From JAVZYK01 sp049699715 (lineage in GTDB: Archaea > Nanobdellota > Nanobdellia > Pacearchaeales > UBA284), in assembly GCA_049699715.1 (NCBI GenBank), contig JBNAVB010000004.1, forward strand, positions 1 to 47,938: a stretch of 47,938 nucleotides of DNA, in the 5' to 3' direction. Position 1 is the stretch's first letter, and every line of letters starts with the position of its first letter. The translations under genes were made by a program, and so were the position numbers. The notes below the pieces were generated by a model. It was not told where the DNA came from, made no database searches, and saw only the letters and a list, made by a program, of their open reading frames with translations. Shown here piece by piece: positions 1-8,581 of the stretch.

Positions 1-3000
1 TCAACCACAATATTATCAGCTCCGATAGTGAAGCAAGTTCCTGAGGCATTTAAATCACAATTCATTGTACAGGAACTTGTTATAGTTTCACCACAAGTAT
101 AATTATAAGTGCCATTATTACAGCCGCAACTAGCTGCTTGAACTTGCCCCAAAGGCGCGAAAATACTGAAAGAAACTATGTCGGCTGAGACATAATTTCC
201 AGTTGTATTGACTTCGCTTGGGAGTTGGTTCCATGAGCCATTATATTTCCATATCGCCAAAGTGCTTTCATTGACAGCTCCTAACTCGCCATCATTATAG
301 CTAATGCTTAGTGTAATAAAAGGTGAGTTGCTTACGCCCCACACGCAATTTTGTTGTGTCGCACAATGACTTTTATTATAAGTGTCGCAAGAATCATGAG
401 TGCCATCACACCAACCGTCAGCATCCCAATAGCATCCATTTTGGGTTTCACAAACAGTTTCATTAAATTCCCAACATCCAAGCGCCTTTCCTATACAAGA
501 GAAGGTGTCAGAAAATTCTTCACTCGTGTTAGTTATATTCAAAAACTTCCCTATATCCTTATAACCCTGAGGCAAGTTTCCTGGCGAGCTCGTTGCTTTC
601 AAGGCAATATTCCAAGGAACAAAACTTGAGAGAACATTGTTTGTAGTTAAGTTAGTTACAGAATCATAGCCAGATGCAGGATCATCTGCATATTCTATAT
701 AAAAATCATAAACCCCACTGTTAGTAATCTTATTATTAGTGAAATCATTACTACCGCTCGCTAATAATTCTTGTCCTGGGCTTGCAACATAAATCGCATA
801 ATCAACATCATCAAGAATATTATTGTTGATATCATTATTGTCTTCATCACTCAAGTAGATTCCGTAGCTACCTCCTGAGATATTGTTGAAAGAAACATTA
901 TGATAACTTACACCGCCACCTCCTCCTGCCTCAGTTGCATTCAATAAAATATGATAATTATTATTAGTAAAGTGATTGTAGAAGATAATATCATTACTTA
1001 CTTGTTCTCCTAAAAATCCATACTCATTATTTGTAAAATTGTTGGCATGTATGTAATTATTGCCATAAATATCATAAATTCCATAATAATTATTTGTAAA
1101 TTTATTATTGTAGATATTTGAATAAGCACCCATTTTTATAAAAACTCCTGCAACACTTTCTTGATTCTGTGTATTGATTGTTGATTCTGTAATGTTCACA
1201 CCTTCAACATAATCAATTAACATTATGCCATCTTCAGAAGTGACATTTCTTAAAGTTAAGTTAGAAGGATCTGGCCATGTTGCTGTCGATCCAACAATAA
1301 TTTGCCCAGCATTTAAGTTGCTAATTTCAGTATTGCTGACATTGCAATAATAATAAACTGGCTTGCCTTCGACAAGGTTGCTCGTGTCAATATCGCTTGG
1401 ATAGCCTGAGTAGGGATCATCACAATCGCCAACAATATCAAAGCCATAACCCTTGGCAGTTTCTATGACATTATCGCGAAAGACATTTCTGCCAGGCCTA
1501 TCTGTATTGTCTGTTTCATAAAGATAGATTCCTGTTGAACCTCTGCCAGAAGTTCTGATTGTGTTGTTTGTTATGTTTCTATTGAAATTGGAATGGGAAG
1601 AGGCATGTTTTAAATTAAAGCCATAGCTACCGTCGCCAGAAGTTGTGATATTGTTGTATTCTAAAACAAAATCATAAGGAAATTCAATAAAAATCCCAAG
1701 ACACTCATTACAATCTGTTATTATATTGTTATAGCTTATGTTGCTTTGCCTTTCGGAGTCAGTCCATATTCCATTATTGGCGTCATCGCCAGAAGTCACA
1801 ATAGTGTTATTAAAAATAGTGTTATTAATATTGAATCTTGTATAAAGAGTGCCGTCAGCCCAGCCAGTTTTGCTGTCTGAGATATAGTTGCTCGCAATAT
1901 AATTATTGTCGCCATCTATTTCCATTTCAGCAAAGTCATAGAACTCGTTTCCTTCTATTGTTATGTTGTTGCCTTCAAATAATATGGAATCGCCGCCATA
2001 AAACTCATTATCTAAAATCTTGTTATTATCGCCACATGGATATAGAGTTCTTCCATTATCTGAAACTGTAACACTATTGTTCCTGATTGTATTGTTGTTC
2101 GAGTTTAGACAAGATATTTCAATTCCTAAACTAAGGTATCCTGATGTCGTTATTACATTATTCTCAATCGTTCCGTTTTCCATACCCTCAGCATAAATTG
2201 CATGAGAGTAAGTTTGTCCTGAATTAATCTGACTTATAACACAGTTCTTTATAGTTACATTATCAAAGCCGCCCGAGTTGTCAATACCATAACCTTCCTG
2301 GCTTTCACTGTAATTAATTGTATAGCCTTGACAATCAATTGCAACATTGCTAGCATTAATTATAAAAGCAGTGCCGCTACAAGAGATGTTTTCAACAAGA
2401 ATAATAGATTCATTAACATAATAAGGACAAGTCATGTTGCTCTGGCCAATATAAGCAGTAAAATGTGTTGTGTTGAAAGAGACATGAGTTCCATTATCAA
2501 TAAATTCTAAACCAGAATCTCTCCAAGAGCCTTGGCACTTGAACTTTACAATATCCCACTCATCACATTCCAAGATTCTTGCTATTGGCTGTGTTGTTGT
2601 TTTTTCTAGAGTTATTGTTGCAGTTTCAATTTTTATCTCATTACTTGGTTCAATTGCAAAAATTTCTGTCTGATAATCAGGAGCTTTGTCAATTTGAATT
2701 ACAACATCTTCTGGCATTGAAATAAAGTTTATCTCAGACTCTGGCAAAATATTTTGTTCGAGAGCTCTTTGGGGAGCCCTTTCAAGAGCTCCTTCAAGAG
2801 TTCCTTCTCCTCCGGCTTTTTCTCCGGCTTTTTCTCCAGTTTTTTCTTCAAGAATCGCAGCTCCTGTAACAAAATTTTCTATGGTTGCATTAGTTTTATT
2901 AACATTCTCTTCAGTTCTATTATTTTCTTCAGTTTCATTACTTTCATTAATACTAGCTTGTTCTTTCTCAACTTGCCCCTTATCTTGCTCTTGTTCTGCT

Positions 3001-4412
3001 TGTTCTGCTTCGTATTCAATTTCAATGTCGTGTTTCTCTTCACCATTAACTTTAATTTTTCCTATCTTGAATTTCAAATTATGTAGTTCAGTGCTATTAA
3101 CCTCAACACTATCTTGAACTTTACCTTCTTTATTAACAACTTTAATATTTACTATGGCTGGAATAATTTCAATTTCCTTGCTTTCACTTACAATTTCTTG
3201 GCCTTGATATAAAAATTTTATATTTAGCTCGTAAGTTCCTGGCTCGCTCGCGCTCAAGTTTAATGCGCTCAAGTTAAAATTAAGTTCATGTTCTTTTTCT
3301 TTATTCAAATAACTCTCGCCGAATCCTTCAAAACTTTCAAAATAATTAGTTGAAACCTCTAATTGGTTCTCTTTAATCTCAAGAGTTACATTATTATCAT
3401 CAAGTTTTTTATCTTCAGTTTTTACACTTCCTGGCACAAGCTCGACTTGCTCACCTTCTTTCAAGTCATAAATAAATGTGTTATTGTAAGAACAAGAAGC
3501 CTCAATGATTTTATAATTAGGATTTTCTTCCAAGACAGCAAAACTGTTCCATATCCCCAAAGCTCTGAACCAGAACGTTATGAAACCCGTCAAGGGATTT
3601 TCAGGAAGCGAATTCTGATTTTCTTCAGCATTCTCTTCATTATTTTCTTTAGCCGGAACGTCTTCAGTCGGGGTTTCTTCAGTAGTTGTTTCTTTTTGTT
3701 CTTGTGGCTGTTCTTCGGATGGTGGTTCTGATGGCTCTTCAAGTGGTTGCTCTTGTGGCTGCTGTTCTTCTAAATCTTCGGGCAATGCTTCTTCAACAGT
3801 TTCTTCAACAGGGGCTTCAGTAACGTTCTCTTCACTCACATTTTCTCCAGGCTCTTCTGTAATGTTTTCTTTTGTGACGTTCTCTTCTGTTATGTTAGTT
3901 ATATTTGTTAGGTTTTCTTCAGTAATGTTTTCTTCTGTGATGTTTTCTTTTGTGACGTTCTCTTCTGTGATGTTTGTTATATTTGTGAAAGTTTCATTTG
4001 TTGCATTTTCAGAAGAGAGCTTCAATTGAAAGAAAACATCAGGATAAACAATGTAATGGCCAGAAAAGCCGTAACCAAAACCTTCGCCTTCAAGCTCTTT
4101 GCCTTCTAGGAAAAATGGGCCTTGTTGCTCTGCCAATTCCAAGTTACTTGACTCAACAAACTCCTTAAACGAGAGTTCTTTAGTCTTATTACCCAATGTT
4201 ACAATGACCCTAGTGCTTGAAGGAATTAACTCTCCTTCTTTAAGCTTCAAGTCAAGAGAGCCTTTAATTGGCTCGTTTGGCATGAATTCATTTTTTTCAA
4301 TTGAGATAACTCTTCCAGTTATGTCTGATTTCAAAAATAAGAATATAAGCGCTATTGCTGCGACAATAAACAGTATTATGACTATAGTCTTAAGCCAATC
4401 CTCTTTTAACAT
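1..4412 (-). CDS. giant parallel beta-helix surface protein (C-terminus cut by window edge)
   Basis: The reading frame stays open from the ATG at 4412 to the left edge, giving about 1470 visible residues. Residues ~7-23 form one N-terminal membrane helix after a short charged start (MLKEDWLK), so the protein is probably anchored with its bulk outside. Residues ~130-270 are a low-complexity linker rich in Glu, Asn, Thr, Pro and Gln, with many NIT/NVT sites that could be N-glycosylated. Residues ~300-650 look like beta-sandwich modules. From ~660 to ~1290 short Asn-rich turns recur (NNTI, NNYI, NNKI), as in right-handed parallel beta-helix (NosD/PbH1) proteins. Cys-containing modules follow, then a segment ending SFSIFAPLG, and a second helix seems to begin at the edge. 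The ligand is unknown; adhesion or glycan binding is inference from the fold. Confidence 0.85.
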   Translation of the reverse strand, partial: MLKEDWLKTIVIILFIVAAIALIFLFLKSDITGRVISIEKNEFMPNEPIKGSLDLKLKEGELIPSSTRVIVTLGNKTKELSFKEFVESSNLELAEQQGPFFLEGKELEGEGFGYGFSGHYIVYPDVFFQLKLSSENATNETFTNITNITEENVTKENITEENITEENLTNITNITEENVTKENITEEPGENVSEENVTEAPVEETVEEALPEDLEEQQPQEQPLEEPSEPPSEEQPQEQKETTTEETPTEDVPAKENNEENAEENQNSLPENPLTGFITFWFRALGIWNSFAVLEENPNYKIIEASCSYNNTFIYDLKEGEQVELVPGSVKTEDKKLDDNNVTLEIKENQLEVSTNYFESFEGFGESYLNKEKEHELNFNLSALNLSASEPGTYELNIKFLYQGQEIVSESKEIEIIPAIVNIKVVNKEGKVQDSVEVNSTELHNLKFKIGKIKVNGEEKHDIEIEYEAEQAEQEQDKGQVEKEQASINESNETEENNRTEENVNKTNATIENFVTGAAILEEKTGEKAGEKAGGEGTLEGALERAPQRALEQNILPESEINFISMPEDVVIQIDKAPDYQTEIFAIEPSNEIKIETATITLEKTTTQPIARILECDEWDIVKFKCQGSWRDSGLEFIDNGTHVSFNTTHFTAYIGQSNMTCPYYVNESIILVENISCSGTAFIINASNVAIDCQGYTINYSESQEGYGIDNSGGFDNVTIKNCVISQINSGQTYSHAIYAEGMENGTIENNVITTSGYLSLGIEISCLNSNNNTIRNNSVTVSDNGRTLYPCGDNNKILDNEFYGGDSILFEGNNITIEGNEFYDFAEMEIDGDNNYIASNYISDSKTGWADGTLYTRFNINNTIFNNTIVTSGDDANNGIWTDSERQSNISYNNIITDCNECLGIFIEFPYDFVLEYNNITTSGDGSYGFNLKHASSHSNFNRNITNNTIRTSGRGSTGIYLYETDNTDRPGRNVFRDNVIETAKGYGFDIVGDCDDPYSGYPSDIDTSNLVEGKPVYYYCNVSNTEISNLNAGQIIVGSTATWPDPSNLTLRNVTSEDGIMLIDYVEGVNITESTINTQNQESVAGVFIKMGAYSNIYNNKFTNNYYGIYDIYGNNYIHANNFTNNEYGFLGEQVSNDIIFYNHFTNNNYHILLNATEAGGGGGVSYHNVSFNNISGGSYGIYLSDEDNNDINNNILDDVDYAIYVASPGQELLASGSNDFTNNKITNSGVYDFYIEYADDPASGYDSVTNLTTNNVLSSFVPWNIALKATSSPGNLPQGYKDIGKFLNITNTSEEFSDTFSCIGKALGCWEFNETVCETQNGCYWDADGWCDGTHDSCDTYNKSHCATQQNCVWGVSNSPFITLSISYNDGELGAVNESTLAIWKYNGSWNQLPSEVNTTGNYVSADIVSFSIFAPLGQVQAASCGCNNGTYNYTCGETITSSCTMNCDLNASGTCFTIGADNIVV

Positions 4413-4439
4413 TTTTTAACTCGTTATGTTCATACTATA

Positions 4440-4462
4440 AGAATAAAGTTATTTTTAAATAT
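4440..4462 (-). promoter_or_regulatory. TATA box for the beta-helix surface protein
   Basis: Leftward, an A/T-only stretch reading TATTTAAAAATAA lies about 35-45 bases before the ATG at 4412, which predicts a short leader. It is back to back with the uS10 promoter. Confidence 0.45.
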
Positions 4463-4496
4463 TTTTATGTTTATATCGCTTATTATTAATCGCAAC

Positions 4497-4508
4497 CTTT
4501 TTATACTC
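4497..4508 (+). promoter_or_regulatory. TATA box of the uS10 gene
   Basis: CTTTTTATACTC is centred about 42 bases before the ATG at 4544. Archaeal transcription usually starts ~25 bases after TATA, so the leader would be ~15-20 bases; it contains AGG six bases before the ATG. Confidence 0.55.
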
Positions 4509-4543
4509 CGTTCTTGTTTTTTCAATAATCCAAAAACTAGGAA

Positions 4544-4852
4544 ATGGCACGCACAAGAATAAAGTTGGCAAGCATAGACATAGCCAAGCTAAATGAAATT
4601 ATAAATGCTATAAAAGATATAGCCTCGAAATCAGGAGTAGTCATCAGAGGCCCTATACCTTTACCAACAAAAAAGCTGAAAATAACCACAAGAAAAAGCC
4701 CTTGTGGTAATGGGAAAGCCACTTTCGATAGATTTGAGATGAGAATTCACAAAAGGCTTATAGATATGCCAGCCGATGAGCGAGTTCTTCACAGCATAAT
4801 GAGATTGTTGATTCCTAAAGACGTCAATGTAGAGATAGAGATGATTGAATAG
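4544..4852 (+). CDS. rps10: 30S ribosomal protein S10 (uS10)
   Basis: A 102-residue protein of normal archaeal uS10 length. It sits in the head of the small ribosomal subunit. Family signatures are visible: ARTRIKLASID at the N-terminus, GPIPLPTKK around residues 47-55, RKSPCGNGKATFDRFEMRIHK in the centre, and DVNVEIEM near the end. In many archaea this gene follows the EF-1A gene; here it stands alone with its own TATA box and faces a convergent gene. The start is fixed by the leader with AGG just upstream and the conserved N-terminus. Confidence 0.97.
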   Translation: MARTRIKLASIDIAKLNEIINAIKDIASKSGVVIRGPIPLPTKKLKITTRKSPCGNGKATFDRFEMRIHKRLIDMPADERVLHSIMRLLIPKDVNVEIEMIE

Positions 4853-4903
4853 GATTAATGAGTTTCTGAACGTATTTCTAAAAATCTGAAAGAATTATGC
4901 TAA

Positions 4904-5803
4904 TTATGCTGGAAGAATGGTTAATTGTTTTGTTAGGCTCTCTCTGTATATGTATGACAATGCTATTTCAAAAGGCGCCGAATGGCTCTGCGCATTTGTC
5001 AAAAGTTTCTCACAAGTTACTTGCCTCACTTCTGTTGTTCCAGTCAATCCCTTAACTCCGCCTTGTAAAGTACATGCGAATCCCTCTTCTGTATTTATAC
5101 TCAATTCCACCTGGTTCTGTTTAAGCTTCTCGTCTATATTTTGTTCTTGTAGTTTTGTGCAGTCTGTGTTAGGCAAGTAAACTTCACCAGTTCCTTTATT
5201 CTCTATCTTGAATGCGACATATAATCTGTTTCCTTCCACCCTCTCAGTCAAGTTTGTCACCTGGATAGGCGCAGCGCTGTTCATCCCTGTAGCTATTTTT
5301 TCGCCGCTTACGCTGCATATTCCGTCGCCTTTACCAACACAAATACTGGATTGAACAACAGTGGCATATTTATAACAATAATCAAGTTTGATTGTGAAAT
5401 TGAACGCAGTTGGCAAGCCCCTTTCAGGGGGGGTTGCTTGTGTTGCGAAGGTCAATCTCTCTTTGCCGCCTTCCTGTAAAGGCGTTTTCTTATTTAACAG
5501 CTGCGCGTTTTGAACATGTAAGTTCACATTCTGTAAATTATCCCCGATTCCGCTCAGGTAGAAATGCGCATTTCCAGGTGAAACATCAAAGCCGCCATGG
5601 TTGACAACATCCACATAAATGGGATAATTCTCTGCTGTGACGAGCTGGCTTGGCGGCGCATCTGCAACAAAACTTGATACCAAAGCAGTCGTGTTAAACA
5701 TAGTTGCTTGCTCTTTTTTGCAGCCTTGCTGGCCGCTTACTAGCAGCAAAGCAGCTATTAGGAATAAGAATATTACAATAATCCTATCAAATTTTATTTT
5801 CAT
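4904..5803 (-). CDS. secreted lipoprotein-like protein with QQGC motif
   Basis: 299 residues. A hydrophobic signal helix (residues ~9-24) is followed by SGQQGCKK, so Cys28 could be a lipid-anchored N-terminus after cleavage, although Gln in the -3 position is not a textbook lipobox. The rest looks like two beta-sandwich modules of the CARDB/NEW3 kind: phrases such as VDVVNHGGFDVSPG and FKIENKGTGEVYLPN are typical. Several Cys pairs suggest disulfides. It is last in a leftward group with the similar proteins at 5842 and 6982-8372. It starts at an ATG with GAGG a few bases upstream. Function unknown; a surface or periplasm-like role is inferred. Confidence 0.75.
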   Translation of the reverse strand: MKIKFDRIIVIFLFLIAALLLVSGQQGCKKEQATMFNTTALVSSFVADAPPSQLVTAENYPIYVDVVNHGGFDVSPGNAHFYLSGIGDNLQNVNLHVQNAQLLNKKTPLQEGGKERLTFATQATPPERGLPTAFNFTIKLDYCYKYATVVQSSICVGKGDGICSVSGEKIATGMNSAAPIQVTNLTERVEGNRLYVAFKIENKGTGEVYLPNTDCTKLQEQNIDEKLKQNQVELSINTEEGFACTLQGGVKGLTGTTEVRQVTCEKLLTNAQSHSAPFEIALSYIYRESLTKQLTILPA

Positions 5804-5841
5804 CCTTTCCTCTTTTTATTTTTATCGCGCTCTTTTTTTAA

Positions 5842-6780
5842 TTAGGTTTTTATTCCGAATGGATAGCTTTTTTCGATGGCGACTCCATAATCTAAAGTCA
5901 CAACAAGTGGATAACTTTGTTGTGTTTCGCTACCCAAATACATTATACTAGAACATTTTATAAGCCTTTCGTTTTCTATAGGCACCTTGCTGATGATAGG
6001 CTCGCCGCTTGTTAGATAGCAGTTTAACTTCTGCGGTGCAAGCTCTGTCATAAAATAGGTAATGTTTTCCTGGCTGAAATCATAAGCGAGGATTTTTGCT
6101 TGTTGCTGGCTCTTAGCAAGCCTCATCTCCAAATCAACTTTGTAAGCATCCTGGATTCTGTGGACTGATTTTGTAATGCCCAAAACCAAAGGAGCCGGCT
6201 CTTGGATTAAAGCGATTGTTTCGTAGCCTGGCGTTGGCACAGAAACCGTTCCAGTGACTTGTGATTTTTGCCTGTAGCGTAACGATACATAAAACATCTG
6301 CGGCCAAGGCTGCTGCGACGATGGCAAGCCACTATAGCTGTATAAACCATTTTCGGGGAAATAAACATCAACTTTGCCAGGGGTTATTTCCTCAGTGATG
6401 CTTTTGCCAAACAGCCCGGAACTTTCTTTCTTTATTACATCAGCTGCCGCAACGTTGAAAAACTTACACTCACCATCCTCTTGGCTTGAAATGCCGCCAT
6501 AAGTGTCGGCAACATTGTCCGAAATGCACAATTCTCCGCTCCTGGCCTCCCTGTCATAGTTCTCTATACGGACTCCTACATAGAAACTCTCTCCTTGCTG
6601 TACTGTCTTACCAGATGTCAGATAATCAATTCCGCTAACCAAAGAATAATCCAATCCAAACTTCTTGGCCTCTGTCGTGCCTCTGCCGCCACCAGACATT
6701 TCGCAGCCTTGCTGAGCTGAAGCAAAAAGCAAAACTAAAAAAAGTAGAACTATGATTACAAGAGTAGTAAATTTTTTCAT
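5842..6780 (-). CDS. secreted lipoprotein-like protein, relative of the next gene downstream
   Basis: 312 residues. The N-terminus is a basic start plus a hydrophobic helix (residues ~6-22) ending in ASAQQGCEMSGGG, so Cys26 follows the same QQGC arrangement as the neighbour at 4904. The rest is predicted beta-rich, with CARDB/NEW3-like phrases such as YVGVRIENYDREARSG near residue 66 and a repeated pattern later. The shared motif, order and strand argue that the two genes arose by duplication and then diverged strongly. The two genes are 38 bases apart and probably cotranscribed. No enzymatic motif is seen. Confidence 0.72.
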   Translation of the reverse strand: MKKFTTLVIIVLLFLVLLFASAQQGCEMSGGGRGTTEAKKFGLDYSLVSGIDYLTSGKTVQQGESFYVGVRIENYDREARSGELCISDNVADTYGGISSQEDGECKFFNVAAADVIKKESSGLFGKSITEEITPGKVDVYFPENGLYSYSGLPSSQQPWPQMFYVSLRYRQKSQVTGTVSVPTPGYETIALIQEPAPLVLGITKSVHRIQDAYKVDLEMRLAKSQQQAKILAYDFSQENITYFMTELAPQKLNCYLTSGEPIISKVPIENERLIKCSSIMYLGSETQQSYPLVVTLDYGVAIEKSYPFGIKT

Positions 6781-6808
6781 TTTTTCTTTCTTGCTTGGCT
6801 TATTTCAA

Positions 6809-6982
6809 TTAAGTGGGATTACAGTCGCCTGGTGTTACAGCCGCACTAGCATAAAATGTCCATACATCACTTTTGGAGCCATATGCATTGTCTGGAATAG
6901 TTAATTCACAACCAATATAAATCTCATAATTGTTCTTCTCTGGCCAAAGACAGCTGCACATTGTCTGATTGCTAGTATTCAT
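6809..6982 (-). pseudogene. short Cys-containing ORF, probable remnant of a secreted protein gene
   Basis: This ORF runs from an ATG at 6982 to TAA and encodes 57 residues (MNTSNQTMCSCLWPEKNNY... ending TPGDCNPT). The frame is open further upstream to about 7057 but has no ATG there, and no signal peptide can be read. It looks like the C-terminal end of a secreted beta-rich protein with disulfides, lying between two intact genes of that type. GGAG lies just before the ATG, so a real small protein is not excluded. The rest of the 6781-7109 spacer is AT-rich and shows nothing else. Confidence 0.4.
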
Positions 6983-7109
6983 CTCTACTCCTGGATAAGG
7001 CTGTATACTCCCAGTGTAACATGAATATTTTTTCTCCTTTTTTGTTTTTTTATCTGTTTAATGTAATCTATTTAATCGAATTGACTTTTTAAATATTCTC
7101 ACTAAATAA

Positions 7110-8372
7110 TTAAGGTGATTTGATGACTCTTGTCATGTAGTCTGAATAAACCACATATTTAGATTCCAAGACAACCGGCGATAGCACAGCAAGGCGCGGT
7201 GCGCTTGTCACGTAAAGTTCACAAGGCCACGAGAACTTGTCATAAGTTTCCTCATACTGGGTAGAATTTTTCAAGCCCTCATAACTGTAATCCCTGATTT
7301 CAATCTCATGGTCCATTCCTTTGAAGCCCATACAATTAATGAGTAAATCTTCCGAGAATCTGATAGTCATATAATCAAGCTGCTTAAACTTAACATCCTC
7401 TGCTCTTCGCTTTAGCACAACACTGAACCCATAGTTTTTGCCTTCGTTGAAAGGAATATCATTATTGCTTAGCATCGCGATGCTGTATGGGGCGTTGAAC
7501 TGCATTGTGCTTTTCACGAATCCTCCCTTAGGCTCCTCGCCTATCTGAATAGGCCATGTTGTTGTCACAGTCACAGGCCTTTCCAACACAAGTACAACAT
7601 TTTCCGAGTATACTTGCTTGTCGGCTGCTTCAGGGATGCTTCCGACACATCTCAAGCTTGTACGTAACTCTTGGCCCGGAGATGTCGTACCAAAGACAAA
7701 CTCGTCGCCATAGGCATAACTCCCCATGTTAGCGACTTGCAGTTCGACTTTCTTGTCCTTTCCCAAGTAACATTTAGGCTTAACATGCAATTCCATAATC
7801 TCAGGATTACTAACACTGATTGCCACAGCCAAGTTCACCCGATCATGCATAATTCGGTTCTCAGAGAATTCAACCTTGATGTTAAGCTCTTCCTGGGTGC
7901 TTTGTACATTAGGCGACTCCCAGTCAATCAAGAAAGGACAAGGCGGTTTCAAGTATAAACATGCTCCCCAATTCACCCTAATATCTCTAATGCCCCTACC
8001 TATAGAATCAAACATCGGAGAGGCAAACTTTAGATACTCTTTAGTGAAAGGCTGTCTCCAAATGAATACAGTTAGAATAATAATCCCTACGATCATAACT
8101 ATAGCAACTACAAAACTGAATATTTTTTTAGCCCAGGGCGGAGAGAAATACCAAACAAAAGTCACACACCACACAACCACAAAACCTACCCCAAAACCAA
8201 TCAATCCAAGGACAATTGTAGCTATCAACCCGTTCAAGCCTATACTCAAAAACGCAAAAAGGCTTAGAACAACGCCTATGATGGCGCCAATCACCCCTCC
8301 TATGATACCAGAAGGTAACGCGAGTTTAGTAGAGTCTCCAAGACTGTATCTTGGCTCCTCATCCTCCGCCAT
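7110..8372 (-). CDS. membrane-anchored beta-rich surface protein with three N-terminal helices
   Basis: 420 residues from the ATG at 8372. That start is preferred over an upstream in-frame TTG because GGGG lies just before it and a TATA box lies ~40 bases upstream. Residues ~18-110 form three hydrophobic, Gly-rich helices (GIIGGVIGAIIGVVLSLF and following). From ~120 on, the protein is an outward-facing beta-rich region with CARDB-like phrases (VNLAVAISVSNPEIMELHVK, KVELQVANMGSYAYG). Scattered Cys residues could form disulfides. It is the first gene of the leftward group ending at 4904. No catalytic motif is seen. Confidence 0.72.
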   Translation of the reverse strand: MAEDEEPRYSLGDSTKLALPSGIIGGVIGAIIGVVLSLFAFLSIGLNGLIATIVLGLIGFGVGFVVVWCVTFVWYFSPPWAKKIFSFVVAIVMIVGIIILTVFIWRQPFTKEYLKFASPMFDSIGRGIRDIRVNWGACLYLKPPCPFLIDWESPNVQSTQEELNIKVEFSENRIMHDRVNLAVAISVSNPEIMELHVKPKCYLGKDKKVELQVANMGSYAYGDEFVFGTTSPGQELRTSLRCVGSIPEAADKQVYSENVVLVLERPVTVTTTWPIQIGEEPKGGFVKSTMQFNAPYSIAMLSNNDIPFNEGKNYGFSVVLKRRAEDVKFKQLDYMTIRFSEDLLINCMGFKGMDHEIEIRDYSYEGLKNSTQYEETYDKFSWPCELYVTSAPRLAVLSPVVLESKYVVYSDYMTRVIKSP

Positions 8373-8403
8373 TTTTGTTTTTTCCCCTTTTATCAATCAA
8401 TAA

Positions 8404-8419
8404 CCAATTTATAAAAAGG
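8404..8419. promoter_or_regulatory. shared TATA-rich divergent promoter
   Basis: The sequence TTTATAAAAAGG reads as a TATA box on both strands. Leftward it sits ~40 bases before the ATG at 8372, and rightward ~45 bases before the ATG at 8455. A second A/T stretch (TAATATATAATC) at 8431-8442 could also serve the rightward genes. Confidence 0.45.
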
Positions 8420-8454
8420 TTAAAATTTATTAATATATAATCTTTTCTATTTCT

Positions 8455-8559
8455 ATGGATTATGCATTTCAACAACAACGGAGAAGCAAAAAATCTCTAA
8501 GGAAAAAGCGCGGCTACAACATTTACAAAAGAGGCGGCGCATTCAGAACAAGAAAATAA
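8455..8559 (+). CDS. very small basic protein, 34 residues
   Basis: This short ORF begins at an ATG and encodes MDYAFQQQRRSKKSLRKKR and continues through GYNIYKRGGAFRTRK to a stop. About 40 percent of residues are Arg or Lys, so nucleic-acid or membrane binding is possible. It lies 22 bases before the prepilin peptidase gene and just after TATA-like sequence, so it would be the first gene of that transcript. It matches no family I recognise. Its placement after a promoter and the strongly skewed composition argue that it is real, but at this size chance cannot be ruled out. Confidence 0.45.
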   Translation: MDYAFQQQRRSKKSLRKKRGYNIYKRGGAFRTRK

Positions 8560-8581
8560 AATCTAAACAAGAAAGTGAAAA

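Noticed and set aside
3830..4010. CRISPR-like repeats
   Set aside because: The repeats are irregular coding repeats of NITEE-type residues in the surface-protein stalk, with no spacers of constant length.
6983..7060. Upstream extension of the 57-residue ORF as a full secreted gene
   Set aside because: The open frame has no ATG and no hydrophobic signal before a stop at ~7058.
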